DNA from: Chloranthus sessilifolius
Taxonomy: Eukaryota; Streptophyta; Magnoliopsida; Chloranthales; Chloranthaceae
DNA length: 64,000 bases
Assembly: GCA_021018995.1 (NCBI GenBank)
Contig: CM037588.1
Span: 35,709,000 to 35,772,999 of the forward strand
Direction: 5' to 3'
The notes beneath the pieces are model-generated. The model saw only the letters and a list, made by a program, of their open reading frames with translations, made no database searches and was not told the origin of the DNA. This document shows positions 45,180-57,002 of this stretch, piece after piece. The number at the start of each line of letters is the position of its first letter. The first letter of the stretch is position 1. The position numbers were made by a program, and so were the translations under genes.

Positions 45180-47679
45180 TGTTGGTGGATTTTTGAGTGT
45201 CTGCTTGCTTTATTGGTTTGTGATAAAAATAATTTAAAATCAAAGAAAGAGTAAAGCAGGGGATGGAATCAGCACAACTAAGAAATCCTAGACCTGCAAG
45301 ATACAGGGTCCATTGTAGCAAGTTTTGATAAGTAAGAGTTTGTCCCACAGGGAAAGGTGATCTACAGCTCCAAAGGAGCCATCTCTAGTAGTCCCTCCAG
45401 ATCTGACTACAAATCTGGCAGTCCTGAAAAGGAGGGGAGTTTAAGGTCACTTATTCTAAGTATTCTAAGGTATCCTAATGTCTAAACTACAGAAAGGGTT
45501 GAGAGGATGGATGGAGTGTGGAAAATAAATATAAAAGGGTGAGAAGTATGTTATTGAGCCCAGATCAGAGGAGTTTTGTAATTCAGATCCGATGTTATAG
45601 AAATCCTGTCCAATGGCTACATTATCACCACTGAGGAGAAAGGATCCAACCCATCACTCTGCCATGATTCAACTCTTAAGGTTATAACCTGTCCACTCAA
45701 ATGGTCACAGACTATCCCATAGGGGAACCACAATCCATGGATGGGTCAAAACATAACAAGTTAACCATTGCAGGCACTATTTCATCCAGGCTACCAGCAC
45801 AAGAATCCATAGGGGACCTCAACCTCTAAAGCTCTATGTGTGGGGCTAAGGCTGTATAGGACCATGATAGCCCAGACACATAGAACCAGCAAGCGATTGA
45901 GTACAGCCTTCGATCTAGCTGTCCATTACTTGAGTGAGGCTACAATGGCCCAGTCACAAGCCTACAATCTCTATAACCAGATCAGATCCAACATCTAAAG
46001 GTGGATCTATACATATATAGGGGAGTTTGCCTCTATACAATCCCCCACCAGGCTTCTACAAGCTCAGGTGTAAAGAAGAAGGATCCATCTTGGATCGGTG
46101 AATTAGAATCACCCTAAGGCTATAACCTGTCCACTTGAATGGTCATAGACTATCCCAAAGGCTATCCTCCTCACGGAGCCCAAGACAAAAAAATATCACT
46201 GCCACCTCCATGGTCACAAGGCTACCAGCTCAAGCTCCCATGGGGATTTCAGATCTAGTGGGTCCTGTGGTGGGGCTAAGGCTGTATAGGACCATGATAG
46301 CCCAGACACACAGGTCACTTGGATCTGAATGGCCCTTAGAATCAGTCCTCCATTGCTTTGAAACACAGCCAAAGCAATGGCGGATCACAAGGCAGCAACC
46401 TTGCACATATCATCTCACATTCAAATACAAATCCCACAAAGTACAGATCCTATTACAGAACTTCCATTAATCTAGTTCAAAATGCATACAAAGGCATAGT
46501 CAGCAAGTGCTGAACTATGGAGAGAAGGAAAAAGAAAAAGAAAACTACTTACAACTACGAAAAGAAAAACAAAATGATCTCAAATCAAGTCTTCAAGAAA
46601 TGAGATATGTTCCCAACTATTCCAGGATGTAGAAAGAAAAGATGGTCTAAGCTCTTCCTTTTAAGCAATGTATGGGTATTTATAACAGTGATGTGGCAGC
46701 GCATTAGGGTTAGGAAACCCTAATTTTAACAATGACACGTGGCCGAATAGTGATCCTTCGATGCCTTGGGGCACGTGCATAGAGATTTGAGCGTGGGAGT
46801 GCTTGCCCTAATCGCTGAAAATTCCCAGAAAGTCCTTTGCTGAAGAGATGGAAGTTTGAGGTTCAGAGCTTCGCTAGGTAGCCATTATTTCTCAGACTTG
46901 TCACGTGGTAGCTTTTGCTCTTCGCTAGGATGATTTGAAATTGAAACTTCAGCCATCGCGAGGTTGGCTTGGTTTGCTCTTCAGGCAGTCGCGAGGTTGG
47001 AGTTCAAGCAGTCGCTGGGTTGATCTTCGCAAGGACAGATTTGAATAGCGCGAGAACTTCACGAGCACTTCTCTTCACTGGACTTCGCGAGTTACCTTGC
47101 GAGGTTTTAATGAGTTCTAAACTGTGCGAGGTTCCATGTCTTAACTGATCTTCGCGAGGGTGGCTTTGCCTTCGTAAGGATTCTCTCTTCTTGAATGGCG
47201 CAAGAACTGCGTGAGGAGTTCTCTTCTGATAATTGCATCCCGCAGTGACTGCGCGATAGCTACGCCAGGAGTCTTCTGAGGCTCTCTCTTCTCAACCGTT
47301 CTGAGCAAACTACGCGAGGTTGAGAGAGGTTTGCTTTGAACTGTGCGAGACTGTGCGATGTGTTCTACTCTTGAGCTTCGTGAGAGCTGTGCGAGTTTAT
47401 GCTTCTGAAGCTCTTCAGTCAATCATCTATGTGAGAAGTTATTGTAGAGTCTTGGGAAGCTCAGCTGGACTGCGTGAGGCTCATTTCACGTCTGGATTCA
47501 GAGTCAATCCTTCTGAGGGACTTCTGGTGCCAAAATAGGCTCCTTAACAGGATTCCTGGCCTTATTTCACTGCTGGTTATTACCTACATAAAACACTTTA
47601 CAAGGACTTATTAGGTGGCTATGGGTCTAATCAAAGGTCAAGTTAAGGGGTGAAAAGTGGTACTTTTCAGGTCTTAACA
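45180..47679 (-). repeat. R5 3' LTR
   Basis: 2,500 bases, plus-view ends tgttggtgg ... gtcttaaca. TATA in minus sense at 46677-46684 (TATAAATA). The conserved block occurs twice (45680-45717, 46117-46156). The motif array at 46865-47480 is of the CGCGAGGTT/TTCGCGAGG variety, unlike the TCGATAGG of R2. An 'aaggctgtataggaccatgatagcccagaca' type segment also occurs twice (about 45848 and 46278). Confidence 0.88.
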
Positions 47680-47692
47680 CACCCCCAAACCT
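47680..47692 (-). promoter_or_regulatory. R5 terminal polypurine tract
   Basis: In sense AGGTTTGGGGGTG abutting the LTR. Confidence 0.85.
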
Positions 47693-49564
47693 AATCTTTG
47701 CTAGTCCTTTAGCAAAGCTACATTAAATCTACTACAAAAATTAAATGCCACTTTCGTAGGGAGCACGGATACATTTAGCATATGTACCAAGCCTTTTAAA
47801 CCCCTAGGTGATCCCTAGTGGAGGAGTGAAGTCTCCTGAGGGTTTTCAGTGAAGACACCCATAAACTTCTTCAATGAAACAGTTAACAAAAGTGCAATAT
47901 CATCCAGTGAGCAGTCAAGGGGCAGACTTAGTTTACTCTTGAATCAGTAATCATAAAAGAAATTTAATCCATTGGCTGCATAGTAATTTAAACAGCATAA
48001 ACTTCTCATGAATGCACAACATTTCCAATCAGTTTACAACCACAGAAAACTGCACAAGTGTGTGTCAGCACTGAGCTCATCATTAGATTAAAAATTAGGT
48101 TATAAGTCATACATAATGCATTCAAGTTCAGACCCAAAAAACTTTGCAGGGCATACTCTCATAAAGGTTTTGTTGAGGGGTTCATTTTCTCACAGGCTCA
48201 AGAGCAGTTACATCCCCCAAATGGGTCTGTAAGCATGACCATAGGCAGAGTTCTTAAGTGTTGACATCATTGGCAGTTCCTCACCATAGATTGGATAACT
48301 CTTTATCTTCACGTGACAGCTCACTCAACTTTGGATCACAAGGGCTTTAACTGGGCTGTAATGTGGCTTATGGAGTGGGGTTGAAAGGATGGAAGGTTGA
48401 GAAGGGGTTCAAAATTGAGAAATTAGTAGGTGACAGAGGTGATTCATGACTTCACGTTCTTGAATTTAGCTCCCTTCATCTTCTTTGAGATTTTCAGATT
48501 TGAAGTGATCAGTTTCTCTTCTTGATTTTGATTCTCCAATGAAAGTTCCTCTTGATTCCTCCCTTACTCCTCTTCATTATTATTTTTGTTTCCTTTTGAT
48601 GGAATTTTCTTCTTATTATTTTTGTTTTTGCATTTCAGAAATGCCACCATGTTCTTAGTTACCATACTGCCAGAATTTTTGAGATGCTTCTTCTCCATTC
48701 ACTGAATGTTGACCATAGCTAGTCCATTTCCAACCTTTTCTCCTTTACCTTCTGAATTCTCAGAGTGAGGGTAGGCTAAAGTAGGTTCATAGGTTCAGGT
48801 TCAAGTACTCAGGTATATTTTGAAGAAATTTAGGATTTAAAGCTCAAAGGGGGGTATGGACAAGGGTAGATGCTTTAGGGTTGGTCCTTTTAGGCTCAAA
48901 CTATCCAAGAGAAGGCCTTGATCCTTTCCTAAGTCTCATGAGTACTGTCAGTTGTTTCAACTTGGAGTTACCCAACTTCTAGTGAGCACAAGGATCCCCA
49001 AATTTCTTAGAACTAGAAGAGATTGCCTTGGTTACTCCTCAAAGGATGGAAAAATTTTTATAGGCCCAATTCTCACTGCTTATGGTCTTCCTTTGAACTT
49101 TTAAGTATGTCCTCACCTTTTTCTCTCTCTAATGATTCACTGAGTGCTGATACAAGTAAGTTTCCTTGGTGATATTATCATGAAAATGTGGAATATTAAA
49201 AGTTTATAATGTCAAAAGTTTGCAGAAATTTCTTATTTTCATGATTCTTAAGTGAACATATATCCATTTCCATATTACTCAGATGAGTCTGTTGCACTTA
49301 GGTTAACTATTCCATTCGCAGGGTCTGCCTGCCACACCCCCAAACCTATGAGGAGCAGTGCCCTCACTGGTTCAAAGGTGTCTGTGCAGTAGATTTATTG
49401 ATGTGAAAAGAAAAGGAAAGAACAGAAAACATAACACACAATAGACAAAGCAAGATAGTAATGACAGGGGAATAAAGTCTATTAAAAATGAGAAATGTAC
49501 AAACTACAAGAAAATAGAAACAAAGGAGTTCTGAAACAGAGAAAATCCTAAGTACAATCTAGTC
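47693..49564 (-). other. R5 conserved 3' noncoding region
   Basis: No gene. The best conserved block is at about 47760-47855, as in R1, R2 and R4. The second polypurine tract is at 49332-49347 (in sense AGGTTTGGGGGTGTGG). Confidence 0.8.
49332..49347 (-). promoter_or_regulatory. R5 second (internal) polypurine tract
   Basis: In sense AGGTTTGGGGGTGTGG, preceded by gagggcactgctcctcat. Confidence 0.72.
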
Positions 49565-52500
49565 AAAATCTGGCTCAAAACTTGTCCCAACCCATCTTCT
49601 TGGCATGTTCTTGAAGGTAAGCCTCCTCCTCTTTCTTCTTTCGTTCTCTCTCTACCTTTCATTGGTCGGCAATTTTGGGTATAGATGGTGCCTTGACCCT
49701 CAATTTTCTCCTTTTTGGTTCAGAAGGGATCTCAAAAGATTTATCAGTGGTTGGCTCCGACGGTTTGGTGGAAGATTTTCCTTTGGGGCCCTTACCTTTG
49801 GAGCTCGTCCCTTTGGAGGCTTGCCCTTGCTGAGTCGGAGGGGGAATAAGAGGGGATTGGGCTTGTGCTGGCTCAGGAGGGACAACAAGGGATTTATCTT
49901 TTGCTTTCACCTGAGGTAGGAGACGACTTTTCCCTTTTGCAAGCTTAGGGGGAACCACAGAAGATTTGTCTTGTTCTTTTGTTGCAGGAATGGCAGGGCT
50001 CTTCCCTTTCACTGGCTGGCTTAGTGGTGGTGCCTCCTCAGACTGGGCAGATTTGGCTTTTCCGATTTTCAAAGAGGCAGTTGGGGGAGTAGTCCTCTTG
50101 GCAGCAACCTTCCTTCTCTGAGGATAAGTTTGTTCAGTAGGGCTTGATGAAGGAGCAGTAACAGTAGTATGGGCACTGGGATCCCTAGGGGGTGCGGAAT
50201 CAGAGTTTGAGTCAGAAGGAAAAAGCTCAGTAGGATCCAATCCAAGGGTAGCAGCAGCCTGTCTGCGTTCCTCTTTGGAAAGTAGGCAACCATGGGGATC
50301 ATCCTGAGCAGAAGCTTTGGTGACCTTTGGAGGTGGGGATGGAGGGGCTGGCCGTTTTCCTTTTTGGGCTGCAGTGGCTCTTTTGGAAGTGGGAGGTTTC
50401 TTGGAAGGAGTCTGTTTTCTTTAAAGGTGAGAGAGACAGGAGGCAGGAGCAGAGTAGGAGCTAGAGTAGGGTCTTTAGCAGGAGCAGGAACTTGAGTAGG
50501 AACAGGAGGAGGTACCTGAGTTGGGGCTGTAGGGGGAGGGGGAACAGGTTGTGTAGGTGTAGGGGCAGGGGGAGTGGAAGAAGATGGGCCTGGTTGTGTG
50601 GAAGAGGATGGGGCCTCAGGGGGTGCTGTGGCGAGAGGGGTTGCCTGTATTGGTTGGGATAGTAGGAAGGCAACCCTCTGTTCCAAAATCACAATTTTCT
50701 TGTTAGCCCACAGGAGATTGGTATCTGCAAGCTCCTTACTGAGTCGGTTGATCTCTTGAGCATTGTTCAGTTTCCTTTCTAATAACCGGTTGTGCTTTTT
50801 CGCCCTTTCTGTATTGGCTTTTTCAATCTCAGTAGTCATTCTGTAATAAGTTGTCGCAGCCTTGTTCGCATTAAGTGTCTCCAAAATTGCCTCCCACCAC
50901 TTGGAAATATCTCTCAGCTTCTCGCTGTGAGCAAGCTTCAAGTCACTCATTTTCTATAGTAAGGGGTATTCGATGGCTTGTCGGAGTTGGGCCATGCCAT
51001 TGAGAACATCCCTCTTGATATAGGCATTGTCCCTCATGGCATGGAGGAGGGTGAAGTAGGGAGGGGTGTAATAGGAGTGTCTGGGTAAGATGGGTAGAAA
51101 TGAAGTGGAAGAAGTAGAAGGTGATTGATCCTGGGGGGAAAAGTCGGTGTTGTAGGGATGAAGTCAAGAGGAGGGGTGGAAGTGGTTGGGGTAGTCTGTG
51201 TTGAATGGTCTGGGAATTGAGGAGGGGGTGGGAGAAGAGGTGGAATGGAAGGTATGGGTGGAAAGTGAAATGAAGGAAGGTCAGTGGATGTGGATGGTTC
51301 TGGGTAAGGGAAGAATGGAATGGTGAAGGGTCGAAATGGAAGGGGTGGGGTTGCAAATAGGTGGGGTTGAATGGGAAAGGCGGATGGGAAGGGAATGGGG
51401 TCTGTTTGGGTAGAAGTGTTGGTAAATTGTGGTGGAGGTAATATTAGTGGGGGAAGGATAGGTAGAGTGGGAAGGAGGGGTATGGTGTCTTGGAGGGTGA
51501 AGGGTGTAGGTAAGTCAATTGGGGTGAGGTCTGGGTGCACTGTGGAGTCAGAGGTTGAAGGGGGCTGGATGAGTGGGGTGGTAGGAGGTTGTGTAGAGAT
51601 GGATGGGTTTGTCAATGTTTGAAGGGTGGATTGTATGTTGGTGATGTCAGTTTGCATTTGGGCTTGGGTCTGTGTGGTGTTGGAGAGTTGGGTTTGGATG
51701 TCATGTATGAGGGAAAGGATATGGGTAAGGGTATCTGAGGTTGCTTGGAGTGGAGGATGAAGATAGGAGGGGATAGGTTGGAAAGGGGAAGTGGGGGCAT
51801 GATGGAAAGTTGTAGGGGGAGAAGATGAAAGGACTGGTGAGTGATGTGGGGAAGGGAGTGGGAAATCTGGGAGGGGGGTATCATGAGATGGCAGGGTGTC
51901 AAGCGAGGTAGTCATGAAGGCCTAATACCCTGAAGTGGTGGCTAGGTTAAAGTCAAGATCGTGGAGTGGAGATGTAGTTGGGAGAGGTTGGACTAAGGGT
52001 TGGTCGATATGGGGTGTCTGTTGGAATGACAGGGGAGGTGGAAGTAGGTAAAGATAAGGCAGGGGTTGTGTGAGAGGTTTTCTTTTTAAGGTATGTTATC
52101 AAGGGAGGGCTGTCAGGGTTGAGGTCAAATGATGCTGGAGATACTAGGGTTGTGTATTGAGGTAAGGTGGGTGAAGGGGGAGTGTTGTCATGGGGTTCAA
52201 CACTTTCCACCCAGGAACGAATCACAGTGGGGGGTGGAATGGAAAAGGGAGATAAAAAACAGAAGGGGAGAGATGGAATAGGCAAAGAAACTAATGGAGA
52301 GGCAAGTGTGGTGGATGGAGGGATTGCTGTAGAAGCAGAGGTGACAGAAGCTCGCGCCACCTTCTTTGGAGTAGGGGCTTTAGCCTTCTTTTTGGGGGCA
52401 GGGGTGGCCTTTGCCATAGCAGCTCCCTCTCCCTGCTCAGAAACAACCTGAGCCTCAGCCTTCTTCTTCTTCTTCTGGGGATCCATCAGACTTCTACTGA

Positions 52501-53371
52501 TCCCCCATTGTCTTTTGGAAAAAGTGGTGGGAGTGAGGTCAGCAGATAACTCACCCACTAGTATCTTGTATCCTCCCCTCATAAGTTATTTGGTGATGAG
52601 TCTTCCATAGGGGAGAGTGTGGATCTTCTTTTGCAGCCTGAGCTTCACCATTATATCCTTTATGGCCTCAAAAATCAACCATGCAACATTAAATCCATGG
52701 CCCAGATAGAAGGAGTAGAGAGCATCAGCAATTGGTGTCCTCCTCTCTTGCTGATGTCCGGAGCAATAGATATTCTTCCTCAACACTTGATCGATGAACA
52801 GCAGTTTGGGATCCAAATCTCTTCTTCTGGTGGAGTCCCCTGTGGCCTTCAAACCTCTAGTAATGGCTTGTGCAATTGTGTCAATGGAGGCACTCACAGG
52901 GGAACCATAACCACAGTTGGGATAAAAAATGGCAGGGATGCCCATGACTTCAGCAATCAATGCTGGGTTAAGCAGCATCTTAAAATTGTCAACTAACACA
53001 AGGAGGCCTGGCTGCCCATGTGTGTCAGGACTGACCCTAAGGTGCTGGTAAAAGAGTTGCACTAACCTAGGATAGGCTAGTGCAGGAATCATTTGCATCA
53101 AGGCGAACAAACTAACCTTGCGCAAGAACTCAATGGCAGAGGCTGACAACGACTCAGATTCAAAGAAAGATATATCAAAAATGGCTGCAGGCTCTAAAGG
53201 AATGGAAGTGAGGAGCTCAGAGGGTGTAGATTAATTAGGCATTTTTGCAGCCACCTCAGGAACCACCTCCTTCCCTTTTTGTTGTGCCGTAGAGGACTTG
53301 GCTTTCTTAGGGGCAGGCTCCACGGTGGCCTGGTCCCTGGCTCTCTTCACAGGTGCACTTTTAGGAGCCAT
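49565..53371 (-). pseudogene. R5 accessory ORF, near full length but broken
   Basis: The ATG at 53371 starts MAPKSAPVKRARD. A basic N-terminus (PAPKKAKS) is followed by the conserved domain (about 53200-52480) with FFESESLSASAIEFLRK, YPRLVQLFYQHLR, HQQERRTPIADALY, LPYGRLITK and FSKRQWGISRSLM. Then come a KKKKK junction, a Pro/Ser/Thr-rich region of about 400 codons (52400-51000), a coiled-coil-like segment (50950-50690: KKHNRLLERKLNNAQEINRL), a second Pro-rich stretch and a Lys/Pro/Ser-rich tail (to about 49659), ending near HAKKMGWDKF. About 1,250 codons in all. Stops at about 53232, 52583 and 51951 and frameshifts near 51930, 51000 and 50420. No hydrophobic membrane helix. Function unknown. 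Confidence 0.75.
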
Positions 53372-53439
53372 CAAGATTCTCCATGGTGAGTGTGCAGTTG
53401 AAATTTTGAAAGAATAGATTAAGAGCTGTCCCAAAACAA

Positions 53440-53819
53440 TACCATTTTGCACCATGAAATGGCACTTTTCCTAATTCAGAACAAGGTTCTTCTCTTGGCA
53501 TCTTGCAAGAACAAGGGATAAATGGTGCAAACAATCACTAAAATTGTCTCCATAAATAGAGAAGTCATCCTTGAATGCCTCTAGGAACCTCCCCACCATA
53601 TTTGAGAATATACTCAGCATACATCATTGGAATGTAGCTAGAGCGTTGTAAAGTTCGAAAGGCATCCTTCGGTAGGAGAACGTTCCAAAGGGACATGTAA
53701 ATGTCAGCTTCTCCTGATCTTTCGGCGCAATAACTATTTGATTGTATCCAGAATAGCTATTGAGGAAACAATAGTATTGATGTCCGGCCAATCTCTCGAT
53801 TGTATGCACCGAATTTCCT
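53440..53819 (-). pseudogene. R6 reverse transcriptase, second half
   Basis: Contains ERLAGHQYYCFLNSYSGYNQ, TFTCPFGTFSYRRMPFELYN and a catalytic box FKDDFSIYG (Asp-Asp codons 53564-53569; the usual hydrophobic residue before DD is Lys here). It ends EKCHFMVQNGIVLG and then runs directly into the leader of the accessory ORF. The first half of RT lies at 55145-55959, separated by R7. Confidence 0.82.
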
Positions 53820-55130
53820 TGTTATGAAAATTAAGTTGTACTCGCAAGTGCACGAATCGTGATGTAGTCAATGTGTGTAGAGTAATAGATCGTTCCCATG
53901 ATGATTTGTTAGATAATTTATAAAGGGGAATTATAATTAATAAAAAAATTACCACAGATCTAGCACAATATTTAACTAGTTTAAAGATTCTGAGAGTTTG
54001 ACAGATGAGATAAAGACTAGGCAGTAACTGGGAATTTAAACAAATAATAAAAGATAAGGATTGGGATGTTGAATCCTTCCATTGTAGGTTTATCATTTAC
54101 AGGATATAAATCTGCGGATTAAGATATGAGATCCTCATCAGATATTTATGAAGTAGCCCCAGTCCTGAACACACCTGAGTTCTAACTTGTGCATCTGAGA
54201 TTACGGAGATGTGTGATTAACATCCCATGAGTGTTTGATTAACACTCACACCTCGGACAATATTTAGAACCCAATCCCTAGGGTAAACTCCACACTACAG
54301 ATCTAAGATCACGGAGAGGTATGATTAACCTCTCATGAGTGTGTGATTAACTCTCACACCTCTGTTGATCTGAAATCACAGAGATGTATAATTAATATCT
54401 CATGAGTGTATGACTAACACTCACACCTCAGATAGTAGTGGAACCTAACCCTGAGATAAGTGATAATTAGGATAAAATCATTATTGCAATGCTGAAATCA
54501 TAAGGCATGATTAGCTCCTAGATTTCATACCACAATCAGATCATATTCATGTCAATAATAACATTAGGGCCCTTAAAAGAATCTAATATCTCAACCACAA
54601 ATTTATATTAATATAAATGAATACCTTAGATGGGGTTCATCAGATCCCCATCCTTAATGAAACTATCCACACATGATTGAAATAAATAATAAATAACGAC
54701 AGAAATTAAAAATGACATTAAATTACCGTAAAGAATGATCCACAAAAATTCACGAAAGCTTTAATCCAACACATACAATCCTTTCTTGAATGCAGAAATT
54801 AAACTAATCTAAGATCTAAAACTAGGAAATGAATACTAAGAATTTGTGCAAGTCGCTGGGACTGAATGCCCTTGAAGATTTAAAGCGGAAGAACATAAAA
54901 TAGAAAAAAAATGCAAGCGAAAAGATCGTCCCCAGAATCCTCATATTTTCCTTTAAATAACATCCAATATCAGAATTCAAATTCAAATTCAAATTCGAAC
55001 TTGGTCGATTGATCGACTGAAGTGGTACCAGATTAAAGTTTTAATTTTTTAATTTGAATTCTTCCGGACTATGTCGATGCATCGACCAAGGAGGGTCGAT
55101 CGATCGACCTAGTAAAATGGTTCGGTCTCA
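53820..55130 (-). mobile_element. R7: probable solo LTR inserted in R6 RT
   Basis: The insert separates RT sequence ending PLPFIE (about 55145) from ERLAG (about 53800). In plus view its left end reads tgttatgaaaattaag, then gcaagtgcacgaatcg and gatcgttcccatgatgattt, the usual U5 layout of these LTRs read in reverse. The right end is near tcggtctca. TCGATCGATCGA motifs occur at 55005-55025 and 55075-55110. Flanks ttcct and tctct do not form a convincing duplication, so the boundaries are approximate. The 54150-54440 part has repeated acggagatgtgtgatt / actcacacctc segments. Confidence 0.55.
54170..54450. repeat. Imperfect tandem repeats inside R7
   Basis: Three loosely repeated units contain 'gag-tgtgattaac', 'catgagtgt' and 'actcacacct' (about 54190-54255, 54305-54365, 54370-54430). 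Confidence 0.6.
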
Positions 55131-55144
55131 TCTCTATTTTACTT

Positions 55145-55959
55145 CAATGAATGGGAGGGGAAAGTGATCTTTCCGGGTCATCGAATTCAACTTTTAATAA
55201 TCGATGCACACCCTCCAACTAGTTTGGACCTTAGTTGGTACCAACTCATTCTCCTCATTTGTCACCACAGTCACTCCAAACTTTTAGGGCACTACTTGTG
55301 TCGGGCTCACCCATTTGCTGTCGAAAATTGGATATACAATCCCAGCATCTAGCAGCTTAATAACCTCCTTTCTCTTGCATTATTAGATTTAATCTGCGTT
55401 GCGATTCTCTAAAGGGTCTAGCGCTTTCTTCCAAATTAATTCGGTGCATACACAATGTTAGGCTAATTCCCTTCATGTCTTTGATAAACCATCCGATTAC
55501 ACTTTTATGAACTTGGAGTACTTCAATGAGTTGTTCCTCTTGATCCTCATTCAATTTTACTGAAATAATCATCAGATCAGTTTCATCTGCACCCAAGTAT
55601 GCATATTTCAAATCTGCAGGGAGAGATTTTAATTCTAACTTTGATTTCTCTTCTTCTCTTGATTCTTCTTGACTTTCTTCCTCCTCTCTCTCATCTTTGA
55701 GTTGACATTTGTTTTCTCCCAAGAGTGGTGTTGAGTCTAACATTTTATTAACTTCGTGTATCACTTGATTTATATCGAAGTCTTTAACAAAATATGCTAG
55801 ACAGGCCTCTAAAGGGTCCTCATATTCTGAAATAAAAAATTTATTTTTCATAATATTATCAATCATGCAAACTTGTGCATGTTCCTCATCTTCAACTGGT
55901 TGTCTTGCAATGTGAAAGATATTCAGTTCCACAGTCATGCTCTCGAATGACAGATTCAT
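55145..55959 (-). pseudogene. R6 protease-RT linker and RT N-terminal half
   Basis: The frame from 55959 starts MNLSFESMTVELNIFHIA, passes an acidic linker (DEREEEESQEESREEEKSK) and enters RT with LPADLKYAYLGADETDLMII, GWFIKDMKGISLTLCMHRIN and RESQRRLN. After a stop near 55356 it continues with SKWVSPTQVV, TSWRVCIDY, KLNSMTRKDHFPLPFIE. R7 then interrupts it. Confidence 0.85.
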
Positions 55960-56918
55960 TATCCCATTTTGACAATTAATGTTGCTAGAAATGGTCTTCC
56001 TAAAATTATTGGAACATTATTTCTATGTTTAGGAATGGGTTCTGTATCTAAAACAATAAAATCAACTGGGAAGTAGAAAGTATCTACTTTGATAAGGACA
56101 TCCTCGACTATTCCCCTAGGAATCTTAATTGACCTATTTACAAGTTGAAGAGTCATAGCTGTGGGCTTAAGTTTCCCCAACTCAAGTTCGTTGTACACAG
56201 AGTATGGCAACAGATTGACACTTGCTCCAAGATCTAGAAGTGCTTGATCAATGCGATTCTCCCCTATAATGATTGAAATTGTAGGACATCCAGGGTCCTT
56301 ATATTTAATCGGAAGTCTCGCTTGCAATACTGAGCTTACCTGCTCTGCTAAGAAGGCTTTCTTCGAGACATTAGTCTTCCTCTTGATCGTGACCAAATCC
56401 TTTAGAAATTTCACATATGTTGGCACGTGCTGAATGGCATCTAGGAAGGAGATATTTATCTTCAATTGCTTGAATATTTCAATGATCCCTTCCTGATCAT
56501 GATTTTTCTTTGATCCCATTAGCCTTTGAGGATATGGGGCTTTGGGCACGAAACTTTTTTCTCTCTTATTTTTTTCTTCGATCTTTTTCTCTTGTTTCTC
56601 TTGTTTCTTCTCTTCTTCGACTTCCTCGTTCATCTCAATTTTGTCTTCAGGTTCAAGCTTCTCATCTTCTTCTGACATTTCCACTTTGTTGTCAATCTGC
56701 TTTCCAGATTTCAATGTAGTGGTTACCTTGATCTGTTGTTGGCTTTCTTCTTGAGATGAGGTTGAGGCATGCTCAATAGCCATCTGCCCCCTCGGATTCG
56801 GAATTGGTTGGCTCAGGAATGATCCCTTCTCTCTCTCACAGAGGAGCGTCGCCAATTGTCCAATTTGTGTCACTATCCTTGAGATTGAAGAGGTATTCGA
56901 TTGGATGAACTTCCACAT
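55960..56918 (-). pseudogene. R6 gag C-terminus and protease
   Basis: Open frame of about 319 codons. It has a Lys/Glu-rich linker (EEEKKQEKQEKKIEEKNKRE), the conserved LDAIQHVPTYVKFLKDLVTI segment, the aspartic protease ALLDLGASVNLLPYSVYN (Asp codon 56232-56234) and VPIILGRPFLATL near the end. The protease matures gag-pol. This is the best-preserved protease in the window. A stop separates it from the linker-RT frame. Confidence 0.87.
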
Positions 56919-57002
56919 ATCCTCACTCTAAGGATATTGATTTTGAGACTGACGTGGTGTAACATTTCCTTGTTGATTATTGAATCCCAGTGGTGGAAAA
57001 TT

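Noticed and set aside
51371..51622. Plus-strand Gly-rich ORF and similar frames opposite the R5 accessory ORF
   Set aside because: Shadow of the Pro-rich minus-strand frame.
53815..55135. Intron in R6 RT instead of an LTR insertion
   Set aside because: The interrupting sequence carries LTR U5-like features and no consistent gt...ag boundaries. The lack of a clear target duplication leaves some doubt.
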